From the NCBI GenBank assembly GCA_017525235.1, contig JAFXTC010000049.1:1-49578 (forward strand): a stretch of 49,578 nucleotides of DNA, read 5' to 3'. The position numbers and the translations under genes are program-made. Source of the DNA: Bacteroidaceae bacterium. Lineage in GTDB: Bacteria > Bacteroidota > Bacteroidia > Bacteroidales > Bacteroidaceae. Positions 8,676 to 16,945 of this stretch are shown in pieces. Each line of letters begins with the position of its first letter. The first letter of the stretch is position 1. The notes beneath the pieces were generated by a model. The model searched no databases. It saw nothing but the letters and a program-made list of their open reading frames with translations, and had not been told where the DNA came from.

Positions 8676-9848
8676 CTAATAAGTGAGTCCAAATTGCCAA
8701 AGGGGGATGATGTTGCCATATCCTGTTTCAATATCGTCTTTGACCACATAGCCTTGAGCCGCATCATGTATCTGCTTCTGCTTCTTACTCTTTCCGCCCA
8801 CCCCAAAGGTTTTTCCATCTATTTCGAAGTCGCTAATACGTGAACTGATGACATCAGTCTTGACGCGCATCTGATTATAGAAGAAAGTCTCGCGAATGTT
8901 ACAAATATCGGTACTCTCATGTCCAAGAAGATATGCCAGGTTTGTGTTGTCAAGATAGACTTTTTCGACCTTTCCTAAGCCACGTATGCCGCCAGTATCA
9001 TCACGAAGTTGCCCTATCATACCAGCCTGTTCCATGTAGAGGAAGTAGTCGGGCAGCACGTTACGACTGACACCTATCACTGTAGCCAATGACTCCATGA
9101 CAGGTTTGAAGGGCACACTCTGTGCTATAACGGCCAGTAGTTTTTTCAGTTTTCGACCTGTAGAGGCGTTCATATTTGCATATTGGGGAATGTCGACCTC
9201 CATTGTTTGGTTGATAACCTGACGTAAGCGCATTTCATAGCCATCCTCGTTTGCAAATGGGTAGTAGCCATTCTTCAGATAGTCCTTGAAGAAGGGTAGA
9301 GGATGACTGACGGCATCAAGTTTTGCCTTATGCTCAAGAATTTCGTCGATGGTATATACTGGTGCGGTTATGTTATGAAACAATGCCAAGTATTCTCGGA
9401 ATGAGAGTCCATGCATGATGAATATCAGAGCACGTCTGCTCAAGTCGGATACTCCTTTTGTGATATCAAGTATGGAAGAGCCTGTGAATCCTACCTTCAA
9501 GTCTGGATGAGAGTCGTAGATGAGTTTCAATTCTTGTGACCAGTTCTCATATTTATGAATCTCGTCAATAAATATTTGTTCTCCTCCGTCTTTGACAAAT
9601 TCATCGATAGTGTCGACGAGGGTGTGGGTCGAGAAATACAGATGGTCAGCAGCGACATAGAGCATGTGCCGTTTGTCTCTGTTCTCATTGATGTATTGAA
9701 GAATCATCGTTGACTTTCCTACACCACGTGGCCCAATGAGTCCGAACATTCTAGATTCCCAACTCACTTGATTATACATATACCTATGGAATGTTGAAGT
9801 GGTTTGCTTCAACTGACCCTCCATGAATTCAATAAGCGAAATATCCAT
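8676..9848 (-). CDS. AAA+ ATPase with C-terminal DUF4143
   Basis: This 390-residue protein of the ATP-binding/DUF4143 family is common and often multi-copy in Bacteroidetes. The start at 9848 (MDISLIEFMEG) is preferred over an upstream in-frame ATG because the latter lies inside the promoter. The P-loop GPRGVGKS is at about residues 39-46, and a Walker B segment, IFIDEIHKYENW, follows near residue 95. The C-terminal half, with DIPQY, VIGVSRNVLPDYFLYME and the PLWQFGLTY tail, matches the winged-helix and nuclease-like DUF4143 region. The cellular role of the family is not established. It stands alone, with a palindrome in its promoter. Confidence 0.85.
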   Translation of the reverse strand: MDISLIEFMEGQLKQTTSTFHRYMYNQVSWESRMFGLIGPRGVGKSTMILQYINENRDKRHMLYVAADHLYFSTHTLVDTIDEFVKDGGEQIFIDEIHKYENWSQELKLIYDSHPDLKVGFTGSSILDITKGVSDLSRRALIFIMHGLSFREYLALFHNITAPVYTIDEILEHKAKLDAVSHPLPFFKDYLKNGYYPFANEDGYEMRLRQVINQTMEVDIPQYANMNASTGRKLKKLLAVIAQSVPFKPVMESLATVIGVSRNVLPDYFLYMEQAGMIGQLRDDTGGIRGLGKVEKVYLDNTNLAYLLGHESTDICNIRETFFYNQMRVKTDVISSRISDFEIDGKTFGVGGKSKKQKQIHDAAQGYVVKDDIETGYGNIIPLWQFGLTY

Positions 9849-9867
9849 AATCGTTATATTTTTGGTG

Positions 9868-9901
9868 CAAAGATAAGAAAAATGCACTAATGTAGTGCAA
9901 A
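9868..9901 (-). promoter_or_regulatory. promoter with internal palindrome upstream of the AAA+ ATPase
   Basis: On the minus strand TTTG (9898-9901) and TATCTTTG (9868-9875) are separated by 22 bp, slightly longer than usual. Between and overlapping them is the palindrome TGCACTA-ATG-TAGTGCA (9883-9899), with perfect 7-bp arms and a 3-bp centre. This is an operator-like position for an autogenous or dedicated repressor. Confidence 0.6.
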
Positions 9902-10137
9902 TTCGTTCAGGTCATATATCTGATTTGTTAATTTTCTTGGCGGAACGCCAAAGGAGGCCAATAATCATTCGTGAAAAAAATCTTTCCTGCCTTAACATTG
10001 TTTAACGGAGTGGGGTGGGTGAGGTGTGTAAATATTGTGTAACTTTGTTGCGAAATGATGGTTTCCATTTCTTTTAACAAAGAGATAGCCTTAAACCACC
10101 CGAAAAAGACATCTTTCAAACTTTAATTTATATTATT
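9902..10137. other. intergenic region and leader of the secreted-protein operon
   Basis: This gap holds no convincing gene. It contains a small hairpin, TTGGCG-GAA-CGCCAA (9937-9951), and a -7-like TAACTTTG (10040-10047). From there to the ATG at 10138 is a leader of about 85 nt, with no obvious riboswitch fold by eye. An open minus-strand frame at 9928-10119 is judged spurious. Confidence 0.5.
10040..10047 (+). promoter_or_regulatory. candidate -7 element of the secreted-protein gene
   Basis: TAACTTTG matches the Bacteroidetes -7 consensus TAnnTTTG. No convincing TTTG is found 19-20 bp upstream, so the promoter is only partly supported. Confidence 0.45.
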
Positions 10138-12906
10138 ATGAAACAAAAATTACTTAAAACAATGCTCTTGCTTTGCGCCCTCATAGCAGGTAGTGGAACG
10201 ATGTGGGCAGATGAAGTGACCTTTACTCCAGGAACAGACACAGGTTCAACCTCGGTAACAAAAGGTTCTGTGACTGCAACAATGACTACCATGAACAATG
10301 CTAGTTATTATCAGATTTATGCAAACCAATCTGGCACATTCTCTATTTCTAGTGGCAATATTACTAAGATTGAATTTACTTGCACAGCTAGCGGTACAGA
10401 CAAATATGGTCCTGGTAATGCTAGCGCAAATGTTGGTTCTTACTCATATTCTGAAAGTACTGGTACTTGGACTGGTAGCGCAACATCCGTAACTATTTCA
10501 TCTACTGCACAGGTCCGAATGTCTTTACTTACCATCACTTATACTCCAGCAGCTCCTGCTTACACCATCACTGCCCAAAGCAACAACAATGAATATGGTA
10601 CAGTATCATTGGATGGCAGCGTGATAACTGGTTCACCTAAGAGCGGATATCGTTATGCTTCACCTGCATACACAGTAACGAGTGGTACCGCCTTAGTTGC
10701 TCAAGATGGTAACGCATTCACAGTTACTCCATCTTCTGATTGTACGGTTCGGATTAACTTCGAGGCTATTCCTACTCATACCGCAACATTCTCAGTGAAT
10801 GGATCTACTACAACAGGATACTTTGCAGAAGGTGCTGATATCACATTCCCTGATGACCCTGCCGATATCGCTGGCAATATTTTTGTTGGATGGGCTACAG
10901 AAACCATTGATGGCACAACTGATGACGAGCCCGAATTGGTAACTTCTGCGACAATGTCCACATCCAATGTCACCTATTATGCTGTATTTGCAGCAGCCGA
11001 GACAGGTGATCCTGTGGAAACGAAGACGCAAACCTTGCAGTATGATACTTGGACATATAGCGGAACTACTACAGACAAATCTTCTTATCGCTTGTTTGGT
11101 AATAGCAGCTATATTCAATCTGCTGCTTTTGATTTAAGCAAACTGTCAAAGGTTATTGTTTATGGTGGCACTTTTGGTGGTGGTTCATATAACAGTTTGA
11201 CTATTGGTGATGGTACAAATACATGGAAGAGTGTAACTGTCACAGGATCAAGTCAAACCGGCGAAAACACTTATACTGATGGAACGAATCTTTCAGGAAC
11301 AAAAGCTCTCTATATTACTGCTACTGCAGGAGATGGCTCTAAAACCGGTTTGCGCATCTCTAAGGTGGAGATATATACTAATGAGCCATCCGTTACTTAT
11401 TCAGCATATTGCACCTCAATTGAGGTGACAACTGTGGAGACTCCTGAAATATCTCCTGCCAGTGGTGCTGTGGCTTCTGGAACAGAGGTGACCATTACAT
11501 GCTCTACTGATGGCGCCAGCATTTACTACACCACCGACGGAAAGACTCCTACTTCTAGTAGTACAGCTTACAACCCAGCAAGCAAGCCTACCATCACAGC
11601 AGCCACTACCATTAAGGCTATTGCTGTGAAAGATGGTTTGGAAGATAGCGAGGTGGCTTCTGCTACTTATTCTATCGCAGTACCTTGTGAGACGCCTACT
11701 TTCTCATTAGATGAGGGAGAGTATGCTAAGGGTACAACTGTTACAATCTCAACAGGAACGGCTGGTGCTACCATTTATTACACTACAGATGGTTCTACTC
11801 CCACAACCAGCAGCCTTGTTTACAGTAGTGCACTTACAATTAATGCCAATCAAACCATCAAGGCTATTGCTGTAAAGGATGGATATTTAAACAGTGCTGT
11901 TGCCTCTGCCAGTTATACCATTATAGATTACGCTACCTTGCCGTTTATCTGGAATGGTGGAACTAGTTCGAGTCTTACGGCTTTGACAGGTGTTACAGCA
12001 AATGGATTAGGTTCTGACTATGCAGAGATCAATGCTCCTTACCGCGTGAAGATGGATAATGCAAATGACTATATTCAAATAAAGACAAATGCGCAGCCTG
12101 TTAAGGTGATAGTAGGCGTCAAGATGCTTGGTGGTGCAACTACATCAAAAATCAAGGTACAAGAATCTGCAGATGGTTCTTCTTTCACAGATGTTGAAGA
12201 GTTTATTATTAGTGGAAGTATAAATTCCATACTGAATTTTAGAACATCAGAGTCTTTCGCTACCACAACCCGTTATATAAAGATCATAAAGTCTGTTCAT
12301 GGAAGTAACATTGGTGTGGGCCCAATTATGATTACTGACTTTGAAGGTTTAAATGTTACCCTCAATAGCTCTGGCTATGCAACATTTGCTAGCACCTATC
12401 CTCTCGACTTCACAGATGATAGTGAATTTTCTGCTTGGCAGATAACAGCAGCTAACAGCAGCACGGGCGAAATTACATTCTCACAGATTACAGGAACAGT
12501 AGCTGCAAATACAGGTGTGTTCCTAAAAGGTACAGCTTCTGAGACTATTAACATCCCTGTAGCCGCTATTGGTACTACTGATGTCAGCACAAACAAGCTT
12601 GTAGGTATCACCTCTGCCACAGCTGTTGCTGTTGACACATACTATGGTCTCTCTGGCAACGTGTTCAAGAAGGTTAATGCCGGTACCGTTCCTGCTGGTA
12701 AGGCTCTGCTACCTGTAAGCGAAGTTAGTTCCGGGGTTAAAGCCTTTAAGTTTGTCTTCGAGGGAGAAGATGATGCTGACGGCATTGACACGGTTAATGG
12801 TGAAGGGTTCAAGGTTAATGGTCCTATCTATAACTTGGCTGGTCAGCGCATCAACAAGTTGCAGAAGGGTATCAATATCGTGAATGGTAAAAAAGTGCTT
12901 TATTAA
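10138..12906 (+). CDS. secreted multidomain protein with chitobiase-like C-terminal repeats
   Basis: This 922-residue exported protein starts with a signal peptide (residues 1-24, ending MWA). Residues about 214-285 resemble a Listeria-Bacteroides (InlB B-type) repeat with FVGWATE. Residues about 433-513 and 517-596 are two copies of the CHB_HEX_C_1 type domain with the IYYTTDG..PT and IKAIAVKDG signatures. The final 40 residues (IYNLAGQRINKLQKGINIV) resemble the short tails of exported Prevotella proteins and could be a sorting signal. The sequence is rich in Ser/Thr. No catalytic domain is recognised, so a surface adhesin or carbohydrate-binding role is only a guess. Confidence 0.8.
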   Translation: MKQKLLKTMLLLCALIAGSGTMWADEVTFTPGTDTGSTSVTKGSVTATMTTMNNASYYQIYANQSGTFSISSGNITKIEFTCTASGTDKYGPGNASANVGSYSYSESTGTWTGSATSVTISSTAQVRMSLLTITYTPAAPAYTITAQSNNNEYGTVSLDGSVITGSPKSGYRYASPAYTVTSGTALVAQDGNAFTVTPSSDCTVRINFEAIPTHTATFSVNGSTTTGYFAEGADITFPDDPADIAGNIFVGWATETIDGTTDDEPELVTSATMSTSNVTYYAVFAAAETGDPVETKTQTLQYDTWTYSGTTTDKSSYRLFGNSSYIQSAAFDLSKLSKVIVYGGTFGGGSYNSLTIGDGTNTWKSVTVTGSSQTGENTYTDGTNLSGTKALYITATAGDGSKTGLRISKVEIYTNEPSVTYSAYCTSIEVTTVETPEISPASGAVASGTEVTITCSTDGASIYYTTDGKTPTSSSTAYNPASKPTITAATTIKAIAVKDGLEDSEVASATYSIAVPCETPTFSLDEGEYAKGTTVTISTGTAGATIYYTTDGSTPTTSSLVYSSALTINANQTIKAIAVKDGYLNSAVASASYTIIDYATLPFIWNGGTSSSLTALTGVTANGLGSDYAEINAPYRVKMDNANDYIQIKTNAQPVKVIVGVKMLGGATTSKIKVQESADGSSFTDVEEFIISGSINSILNFRTSESFATTTRYIKIIKSVHGSNIGVGPIMITDFEGLNVTLNSSGYATFASTYPLDFTDDSEFSAWQITAANSSTGEITFSQITGTVAANTGVFLKGTASETINIPVAAIGTTDVSTNKLVGITSATAVAVDTYYGLSGNVFKKVNAGTVPAGKALLPVSEVSSGVKAFKFVFEGEDDADGIDTVNGEGFKVNGPIYNLAGQRINKLQKGINIVNGKKVLY

Positions 12907-12932
12907 TTGAAAATTCTAAATTTGATAAAACA

Positions 12933-13112
12933 ATGAAAAAGTTATATATATCCCCAGAGTTACTAATAGTACAGCTGTCATCGAGAACTACAATCCTCCA
13001 GGCATCTGATCCTGATGTTGGCATAGACGGCAGTGAATCTGTTGACGCAGATTTAGTTGAAACAAGAGAAAGCGTTATCACTGGTAAGAGTGTGTGGGAT
13101 GAGGAATGGTAG
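12933..13112 (+). CDS. 59-residue peptide, MKKxYIxP type
   Basis: This short gene starts 26 bp after the secreted protein and ends just before a terminator, so the two are probably co-transcribed. It encodes MKKLYISPELLIVQLSSRT, then ILQAS, a Gly/Ser/Asp-rich middle and the acidic-aromatic end WDEEW. From general knowledge of Prevotella genomes, short proteins with an MKKxYIxP start, an LQAS-like break and a W-acidic-W end recur next to exported proteins; I cannot verify that here. It lacks a classical signal peptide and cysteines. The function is unknown. Confidence 0.7.
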   Translation: MKKLYISPELLIVQLSSRTTILQASDPDVGIDGSESVDADLVETRESVITGKSVWDEEW

Positions 13113-13124
13113 TGGAGCGGAGCT

Positions 13125-13160
13125 CCAATTGAAAATTGATAATTGATAATTGAAAATTGG
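13125..13160. repeat. heptamer array CCAATT(GAHAATT)4
   Basis: CCAATT is followed by four 7-bp units, GAAAATT, GATAATT, GATAATT and GAAAATT, and then GG. The same layout with GACAATT and GATAATT units occurs at 16837-16870, where it overlaps the start of pmbA. A short GGAGC-GGA-GCTCC hairpin lies just before it (13114-13126). Confidence 0.8.
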
Positions 13161-13170
13161 ACTGATAAGA

Positions 13171-13198
13171 AGCAGGCTTGGAAATCTCCAGGCCTGCT
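13171..13198 (+). terminator. intrinsic terminator of the secreted-protein/peptide operon
   Basis: A 12-bp stem (AGCAGGCTTGGA with TCCAGGCCTGCT, one G-U pair) has a 4-nt loop and is followed by TTTGTTTATT. It also lies just beyond the 3' end of the convergent minus-strand gene. Confidence 0.85.
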
Positions 13199-13209
13199 TT
13201 TGTTTATTA

Positions 13210-14742
13210 TTATTTGATTGAAATGCCTTGAAGGGTGTATTTTGTGCCATCGGGGGTGATGACGATGATGCGGTTGTGCTGAAGGAGCTTACGAGTGGCA
13301 GGAACAGGGGTGGAGAACTGAACATCGTCGATACCTGTGATGTATGCATCGGGGTCATACTCGAACAAGGTGGGCAAATACTGACTATTATAGAGGGTGG
13401 TCCAATTCTGCCATGTGAACTTGCCCCAACTGGTGTGATAAAGCAGATAATAGTTGGAGGTGGTGTTGAGAATCTTGTAGGTGCCATTGGCTTGCGGGGT
13501 GACGGTAAAGATATGGGCATCCTCCTTTGTAGATACATTTGCGGTATTGTAATACTTGCCGGACGACTGGTTGTAGCCGTTGGAAAGATAACGTCCGTAA
13601 TAGTCGCGCATGTAATAGTTGCCACCAGGGGCGTTCTCGAAGATAAAGATGTTCCTGGCATTAGGCATGATGATGGTGCCGTCGGCAGGAGTGACATCTG
13701 TTGCAAACAGGTCGCTGTACGTCTTATCAACAGGCACTGTATTTGCCGCCTTGGCATCGTTGGCTACCAACAGGTAGGGCACACCTTCGCGGAACTCATT
13801 TACCTTATTAAAATAATATGTGGGTGATTCTTTAGCCTCGAGGTTGAGTGTGACAACAAGGAAGTTGTGGTCTGAGAAAGCCAGTCTTTCGTCGTTCAAG
13901 GAACAGGGGTTGGCGGCTTTCACCTGTACGTTGATGACTTGCTGCGCCATGGTGTAGTTGGCAAAAACATGGTCGATGATTTCACCCCCGTCAAAACAAT
14001 GCGTATATGCAGTAGGGCCTGCATATTTGATGAGCTCCTCTTCGTAACCGGCATCAACAAGGTATGTGAGGCAGTCTTCGCCCATCTGGCTGTTGAGGTC
14101 GCCAACAATCAGGATGTCGGGGTCGGGGGTGTCGTCTAACGACCTGAGAAGGGAGTTGGAATTTCTACGTCGTTTTTCAAGATTGCTTTCGGTCTCAATG
14201 GGGTTTGTGCTACTGGCCTTGAAGTGATTCATGCTAAGCGTGAAGCATTCGCCCGACCTCTTGCTCTTGAATGCCTGAATACGCATTCTCTCGATATATA
14301 AGGTATAGCCCATAGCACCTGTATAATTCTGGCCGAAGGGCTCCACATTGTCTGCATTATACACAAAGCCCGATTTCGTTATTCCTGTCTCGTAGGTGGC
14401 TTTGTCGTAAGTCAGTCCATCCAAAACAGCCTGGTAGTTCTTGCCTGTTTTGGCAGCAAAACTGGAAGCTATGTACTGCATCATTTCATCGGAACATTCT
14501 ACCTCGCAAAAAGCATATATGTCGGCTTCGGGCACGCTGTGGTCTGAAGGGAAATAGGCGTTTGTTATGGCGTTCATCTTACGCTGTCGGTCTGTTTCGG
14601 TATTGTCACGGCCTGGCAAGTCGGTTGAATAGAAGAATTCACGCACGTTCTGCACCACGACGACAATTTTATCGCCTGCTTGAGCCATACAGGATACTAA
14701 GACGAAAAGCAGCAGGGCTGTTATGATACGATGGTTTTTCAT
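13210..14742 (-). CDS. secreted endonuclease/exonuclease/phosphatase family protein
   Basis: The start at 14742 gives a 510-residue protein beginning with a signal peptide (MKNHRIITALLLFVLVSC). LVSC fits a lipobox, but AQA before GDK could also be a signal peptidase I site. The EEP fold is marked by FCEVE, SMNHFKASS, DILIVGDLNSQM and FSDHNFLVV, so the metal-binding and catalytic residues appear intact. Residues from about 320 on form an extra C-terminal region with NYYMRDYYGRYLSNGYN and ILNTTSNYYLL, reminiscent of beta-trefoil or sugar-binding repeats. The substrate (nucleic acid or phospho-compound) is unknown. Confidence 0.82.
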   Translation of the reverse strand: MKNHRIITALLLFVLVSCMAQAGDKIVVVVQNVREFFYSTDLPGRDNTETDRQRKMNAITNAYFPSDHSVPEADIYAFCEVECSDEMMQYIASSFAAKTGKNYQAVLDGLTYDKATYETGITKSGFVYNADNVEPFGQNYTGAMGYTLYIERMRIQAFKSKRSGECFTLSMNHFKASSTNPIETESNLEKRRRNSNSLLRSLDDTPDPDILIVGDLNSQMGEDCLTYLVDAGYEEELIKYAGPTAYTHCFDGGEIIDHVFANYTMAQQVINVQVKAANPCSLNDERLAFSDHNFLVVTLNLEAKESPTYYFNKVNEFREGVPYLLVANDAKAANTVPVDKTYSDLFATDVTPADGTIIMPNARNIFIFENAPGGNYYMRDYYGRYLSNGYNQSSGKYYNTANVSTKEDAHIFTVTPQANGTYKILNTTSNYYLLYHTSWGKFTWQNWTTLYNSQYLPTLFEYDPDAYITGIDDVQFSTPVPATRKLLQHNRIIVITPDGTKYTLQGISIK

Positions 14743-14777
14743 ACGCTTTGTCTGTAGTAAAGTTCTTTGTTCCGAGC

Positions 14778-14835
14778 CAAAGTTACATATTATTTGCGAT
14801 TCTGATGGCATGTGAGGGATTTTTTGTTAACTTTG
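14778..14835. promoter_or_regulatory. back-to-back -7 elements of divergent genes
   Basis: A minus-strand TAACTTTG (14778-14785) serves the EEP gene and a plus-strand TAACTTTG (14828-14835) serves the 14856 gene. Both sit 20-36 bp before their start codons. Clear -33 boxes are not seen, so support is moderate. Confidence 0.5.
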
Positions 14836-14855
14836 CGACGTCAATTTATTTAATA

Positions 14856-15548
14856 ATGATCCGAGATGTGCATTATAGCGTGGAGATAGACAGGAGGGTG
14901 GGGCCGCTTGTCGGGCAGGAAGACCATAAAGGCCTTCTGGAGCTGCTTGACTCGTTGTCGAACTCGCAGTTCCGTACCGCCGTGTATATGCTGGGCGAGA
15001 GATTTGCCTTGGATCTGACGACCAATGCCTTCTGGAAACTGTTTGCTGTTTTGTTGCAACATGATTCGAAAGCCTTTCTGGTGGTGATGCTGAAAGCCCT
15101 TGCCCAAAGGATGGAGCGAGGCGAGGCAAGTATTCAGGATGAAGGGTTCCAGACACTTTGCCACATGATGAACGAGGTGGACCGACAAAAAACGGTGTCA
15201 TTTCTGTTGCCTTATCTGAATGATGTGGACCTGGTGAAGCACCTTTTTAACTGCTTTGGCTTGGAAGCGCACGAATGGATTCCGTACCTGATAAAGGTGA
15301 ATACACTGCCTTGTGCCTTTGTGCTATTCTCGAGCCTACGCTACATAGAGCACGACAGGGATTACCTGCTGCGTGTAGCTTATTTTCTGATGAAGCGGGG
15401 CGACGGCTTGTCTTTTAATCTGGCAAGTCTGATGAAAGCGTTCTTCGGACTGGAAGAACTGAAAGGAACGTTCTCCCTTCAACTGAAACCTTTTGAACTG
15501 GCAAGGCTGGAGACTTCTTACAAGGCTTTTTGTGAGAAGATGGGTTAG
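14856..15548 (+). CDS. unknown helical protein
   Basis: I do not recognise this 230-residue protein. The start at 14856 (MIRDVHYSVEIDRR) is chosen because it follows the -7 element. The frame is open further upstream, but that part reads through the promoter. No signal peptide or membrane segment is seen in the chosen form. It is Leu-rich and appears almost wholly helical, perhaps with HEAT-like repeats (LLELLDSLSNSQFRTAVYML, KLFAVLLQHDSKAFLVVMLK). Its TAG stop overlaps the pmbA TAA on the opposite strand by 4 bp, with no terminator between them. Confidence 0.7.
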   Translation: MIRDVHYSVEIDRRVGPLVGQEDHKGLLELLDSLSNSQFRTAVYMLGERFALDLTTNAFWKLFAVLLQHDSKAFLVVMLKALAQRMERGEASIQDEGFQTLCHMMNEVDRQKTVSFLLPYLNDVDLVKHLFNCFGLEAHEWIPYLIKVNTLPCAFVLFSSLRYIEHDRDYLLRVAYFLMKRGDGLSFNLASLMKAFFGLEELKGTFSLQLKPFELARLETSYKAFCEKMG

Positions 15549-16873
15549 AGGCCGCCAAAGCTGACATCCTGAAAGACAATGCTGGGCAGGAGCTCTGTCT
15601 CCCAAGGGTCGAAATCGTTTCCCAGAGCCGTAACACGCTGCCAGACATCCAAGATATTTCCTGTTATGTTCATGCCGCTTACAGGCTGTACGATCTGTCC
15701 ATCCTGAATAAGGAATCCCTCTATGCCATAAGAGAAGTTACCTGTTGTGGGGTCGCAGTTTCCTCCGTTAAAATCGGTAACGAGGATGGCTTTGTGTGCA
15801 TCGGCCATCAGTTGCTGCAACGACTGGTCTCCGCTCTGCATGATAAGGTGGTGTATGCCTTGCGTGGTGGGCTTCATGCCCAGTTTGTTGGCAAAGACCG
15901 TATCAATGAAATAGGTGTCGAGCACCCCTTCAGTGAACAGACTGCGTCGCTGTGTGGCTACTCCGTCGTAATCGAAATAACAGGCACCTCGGGTTCCTGG
16001 TATGAGTGGGTCATCGACTATGTTAACCAGTGGTGAGAGCACTTGCTGGTGAAGTTTATCTGCCAGGAACGACATCTTGCCGTGCAGGTACTGTCCGTTC
16101 ATGGCATTAAGGATAGGTTGCAGGAAGCTGCCTACGATGGGCGACTCGAGAATCATCTGGTATTGGCCGCTTTGTGTCGGCTTGCTGCCTATCTTACGCA
16201 GGGTACGGTCGATGGCTACGCGTGCTATGCCCTCCTGTGGGAGGTCGGAAAGGAAAATGCGTGTCTCGCCCCAACCGTCGGCAGGATGCTGTCCGTTCTC
16301 TCCCTCGACTGTGGCTATGCTGGTAAGGGTACACCGACTGCTTTGCTCATACCCATGAAAGCCGTTGCTGATAAGATAATGGGCTTGGTGCTGACGGTCG
16401 GAATAATGGGTCTGAAAGCTGATAAGGTGAGGATTCAGGGACATGCCTTCCTGATTGTTCCGCTGTGCCAAACGAAGCTTCTCGGAGGGGTCGATAGTGG
16501 AAAGCGAGGCATCGAAATTCCTGAGGTCGGGTCCTCCACCTTTATAATATCGGGCTGGGTCGGCAAGGGTGCGCGACTCATCAGGCTCCAGCATGTGAGT
16601 GGTTTCTGCGGCATTCTTGATGAACTGTTTAAGGGCAGAGGTTTGCAAGTTGTTGGTATAGAAGAAGCCATCACGACCATCTATCAGCAGATTCATCGCC
16701 AATGATGTAGCTGATGCGTGCAGCATCTTCTCAATCTGTCCGTTGCGTATGTTGATGTTATCCTCGTGATTATTCATGAGGACAAGTTTGAAATCAGCGC
16801 TGGGACAAATTCGCCGTATTTCTTCGGCGACTTTGTCCAATTGACAATTGACAATTGATAATTGATAATTCAT
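15545..16873 (-). CDS. pmbA: TldD/PmbA family protein, TldE (PmbA) subunit
   Basis: At 442 residues this is the PmbA/TldE partner, which lacks the HExxxH zinc motif. In E. coli TldD-TldE form a heterodimeric metalloprotease that degrades unfolded peptides, processes microcin B17 and affects CcdA stability. Features include NIRNGQIEKML, QMILESPIVGSFLQPIL, LIPGTRGACYFDYDG and the GNFSYGIEGFLIQDG tail. The only plausible ATG (16873) lies in a heptamer repeat, so residues 1-12 (MNYQLSIVNCQL) are repeat-encoded. It follows tldD by 70 bp. Confidence 0.9.
   Translation of the reverse strand: MNYQLSIVNCQLDKVAEEIRRICPSADFKLVLMNNHEDNINIRNGQIEKMLHASATSLAMNLLIDGRDGFFYTNNLQTSALKQFIKNAAETTHMLEPDESRTLADPARYYKGGGPDLRNFDASLSTIDPSEKLRLAQRNNQEGMSLNPHLISFQTHYSDRQHQAHYLISNGFHGYEQSSRCTLTSIATVEGENGQHPADGWGETRIFLSDLPQEGIARVAIDRTLRKIGSKPTQSGQYQMILESPIVGSFLQPILNAMNGQYLHGKMSFLADKLHQQVLSPLVNIVDDPLIPGTRGACYFDYDGVATQRRSLFTEGVLDTYFIDTVFANKLGMKPTTQGIHHLIMQSGDQSLQQLMADAHKAILVTDFNGGNCDPTTGNFSYGIEGFLIQDGQIVQPVSGMNITGNILDVWQRVTALGNDFDPWETELLPSIVFQDVSFGGL
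16837..16870. repeat. heptamer array CCAATT(GAYAATT)4 inside the pmbA 5' coding end
   Basis: CCAATT is followed by GACAATT twice and GATAATT twice. The pmbA start codon (16871-16873) is at one edge of the array and the gene body at the other, so unit number sets the reading frame. A sister array is at 13125-13160. Confidence 0.85.
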
Positions 16874-16879
16874 TTTTAT

Positions 16880-16945
16880 TCGCTAACCTCTAACCGCTAA
16901 CCATAATTCAATAACCAATAACCTATAACCATTACGGAATTCGCT
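16880..16945. repeat. TAACC-core heptamer repeats between tldD and pmbA
   Basis: Units such as GCTAACC, TCTAACC, AATAACC and TATAACC fill the spacer. GCTAACC is the complement of the GGTTAGC units at 25920-25998. No promoter is recognised in the spacer. Confidence 0.7.

Noticed and set aside
9928-10119. Minus-strand 63-codon frame in the leader of the secreted-protein gene
   Set aside because: It overlaps the -7 element and leader, has no promoter of its own and no recognisable composition.
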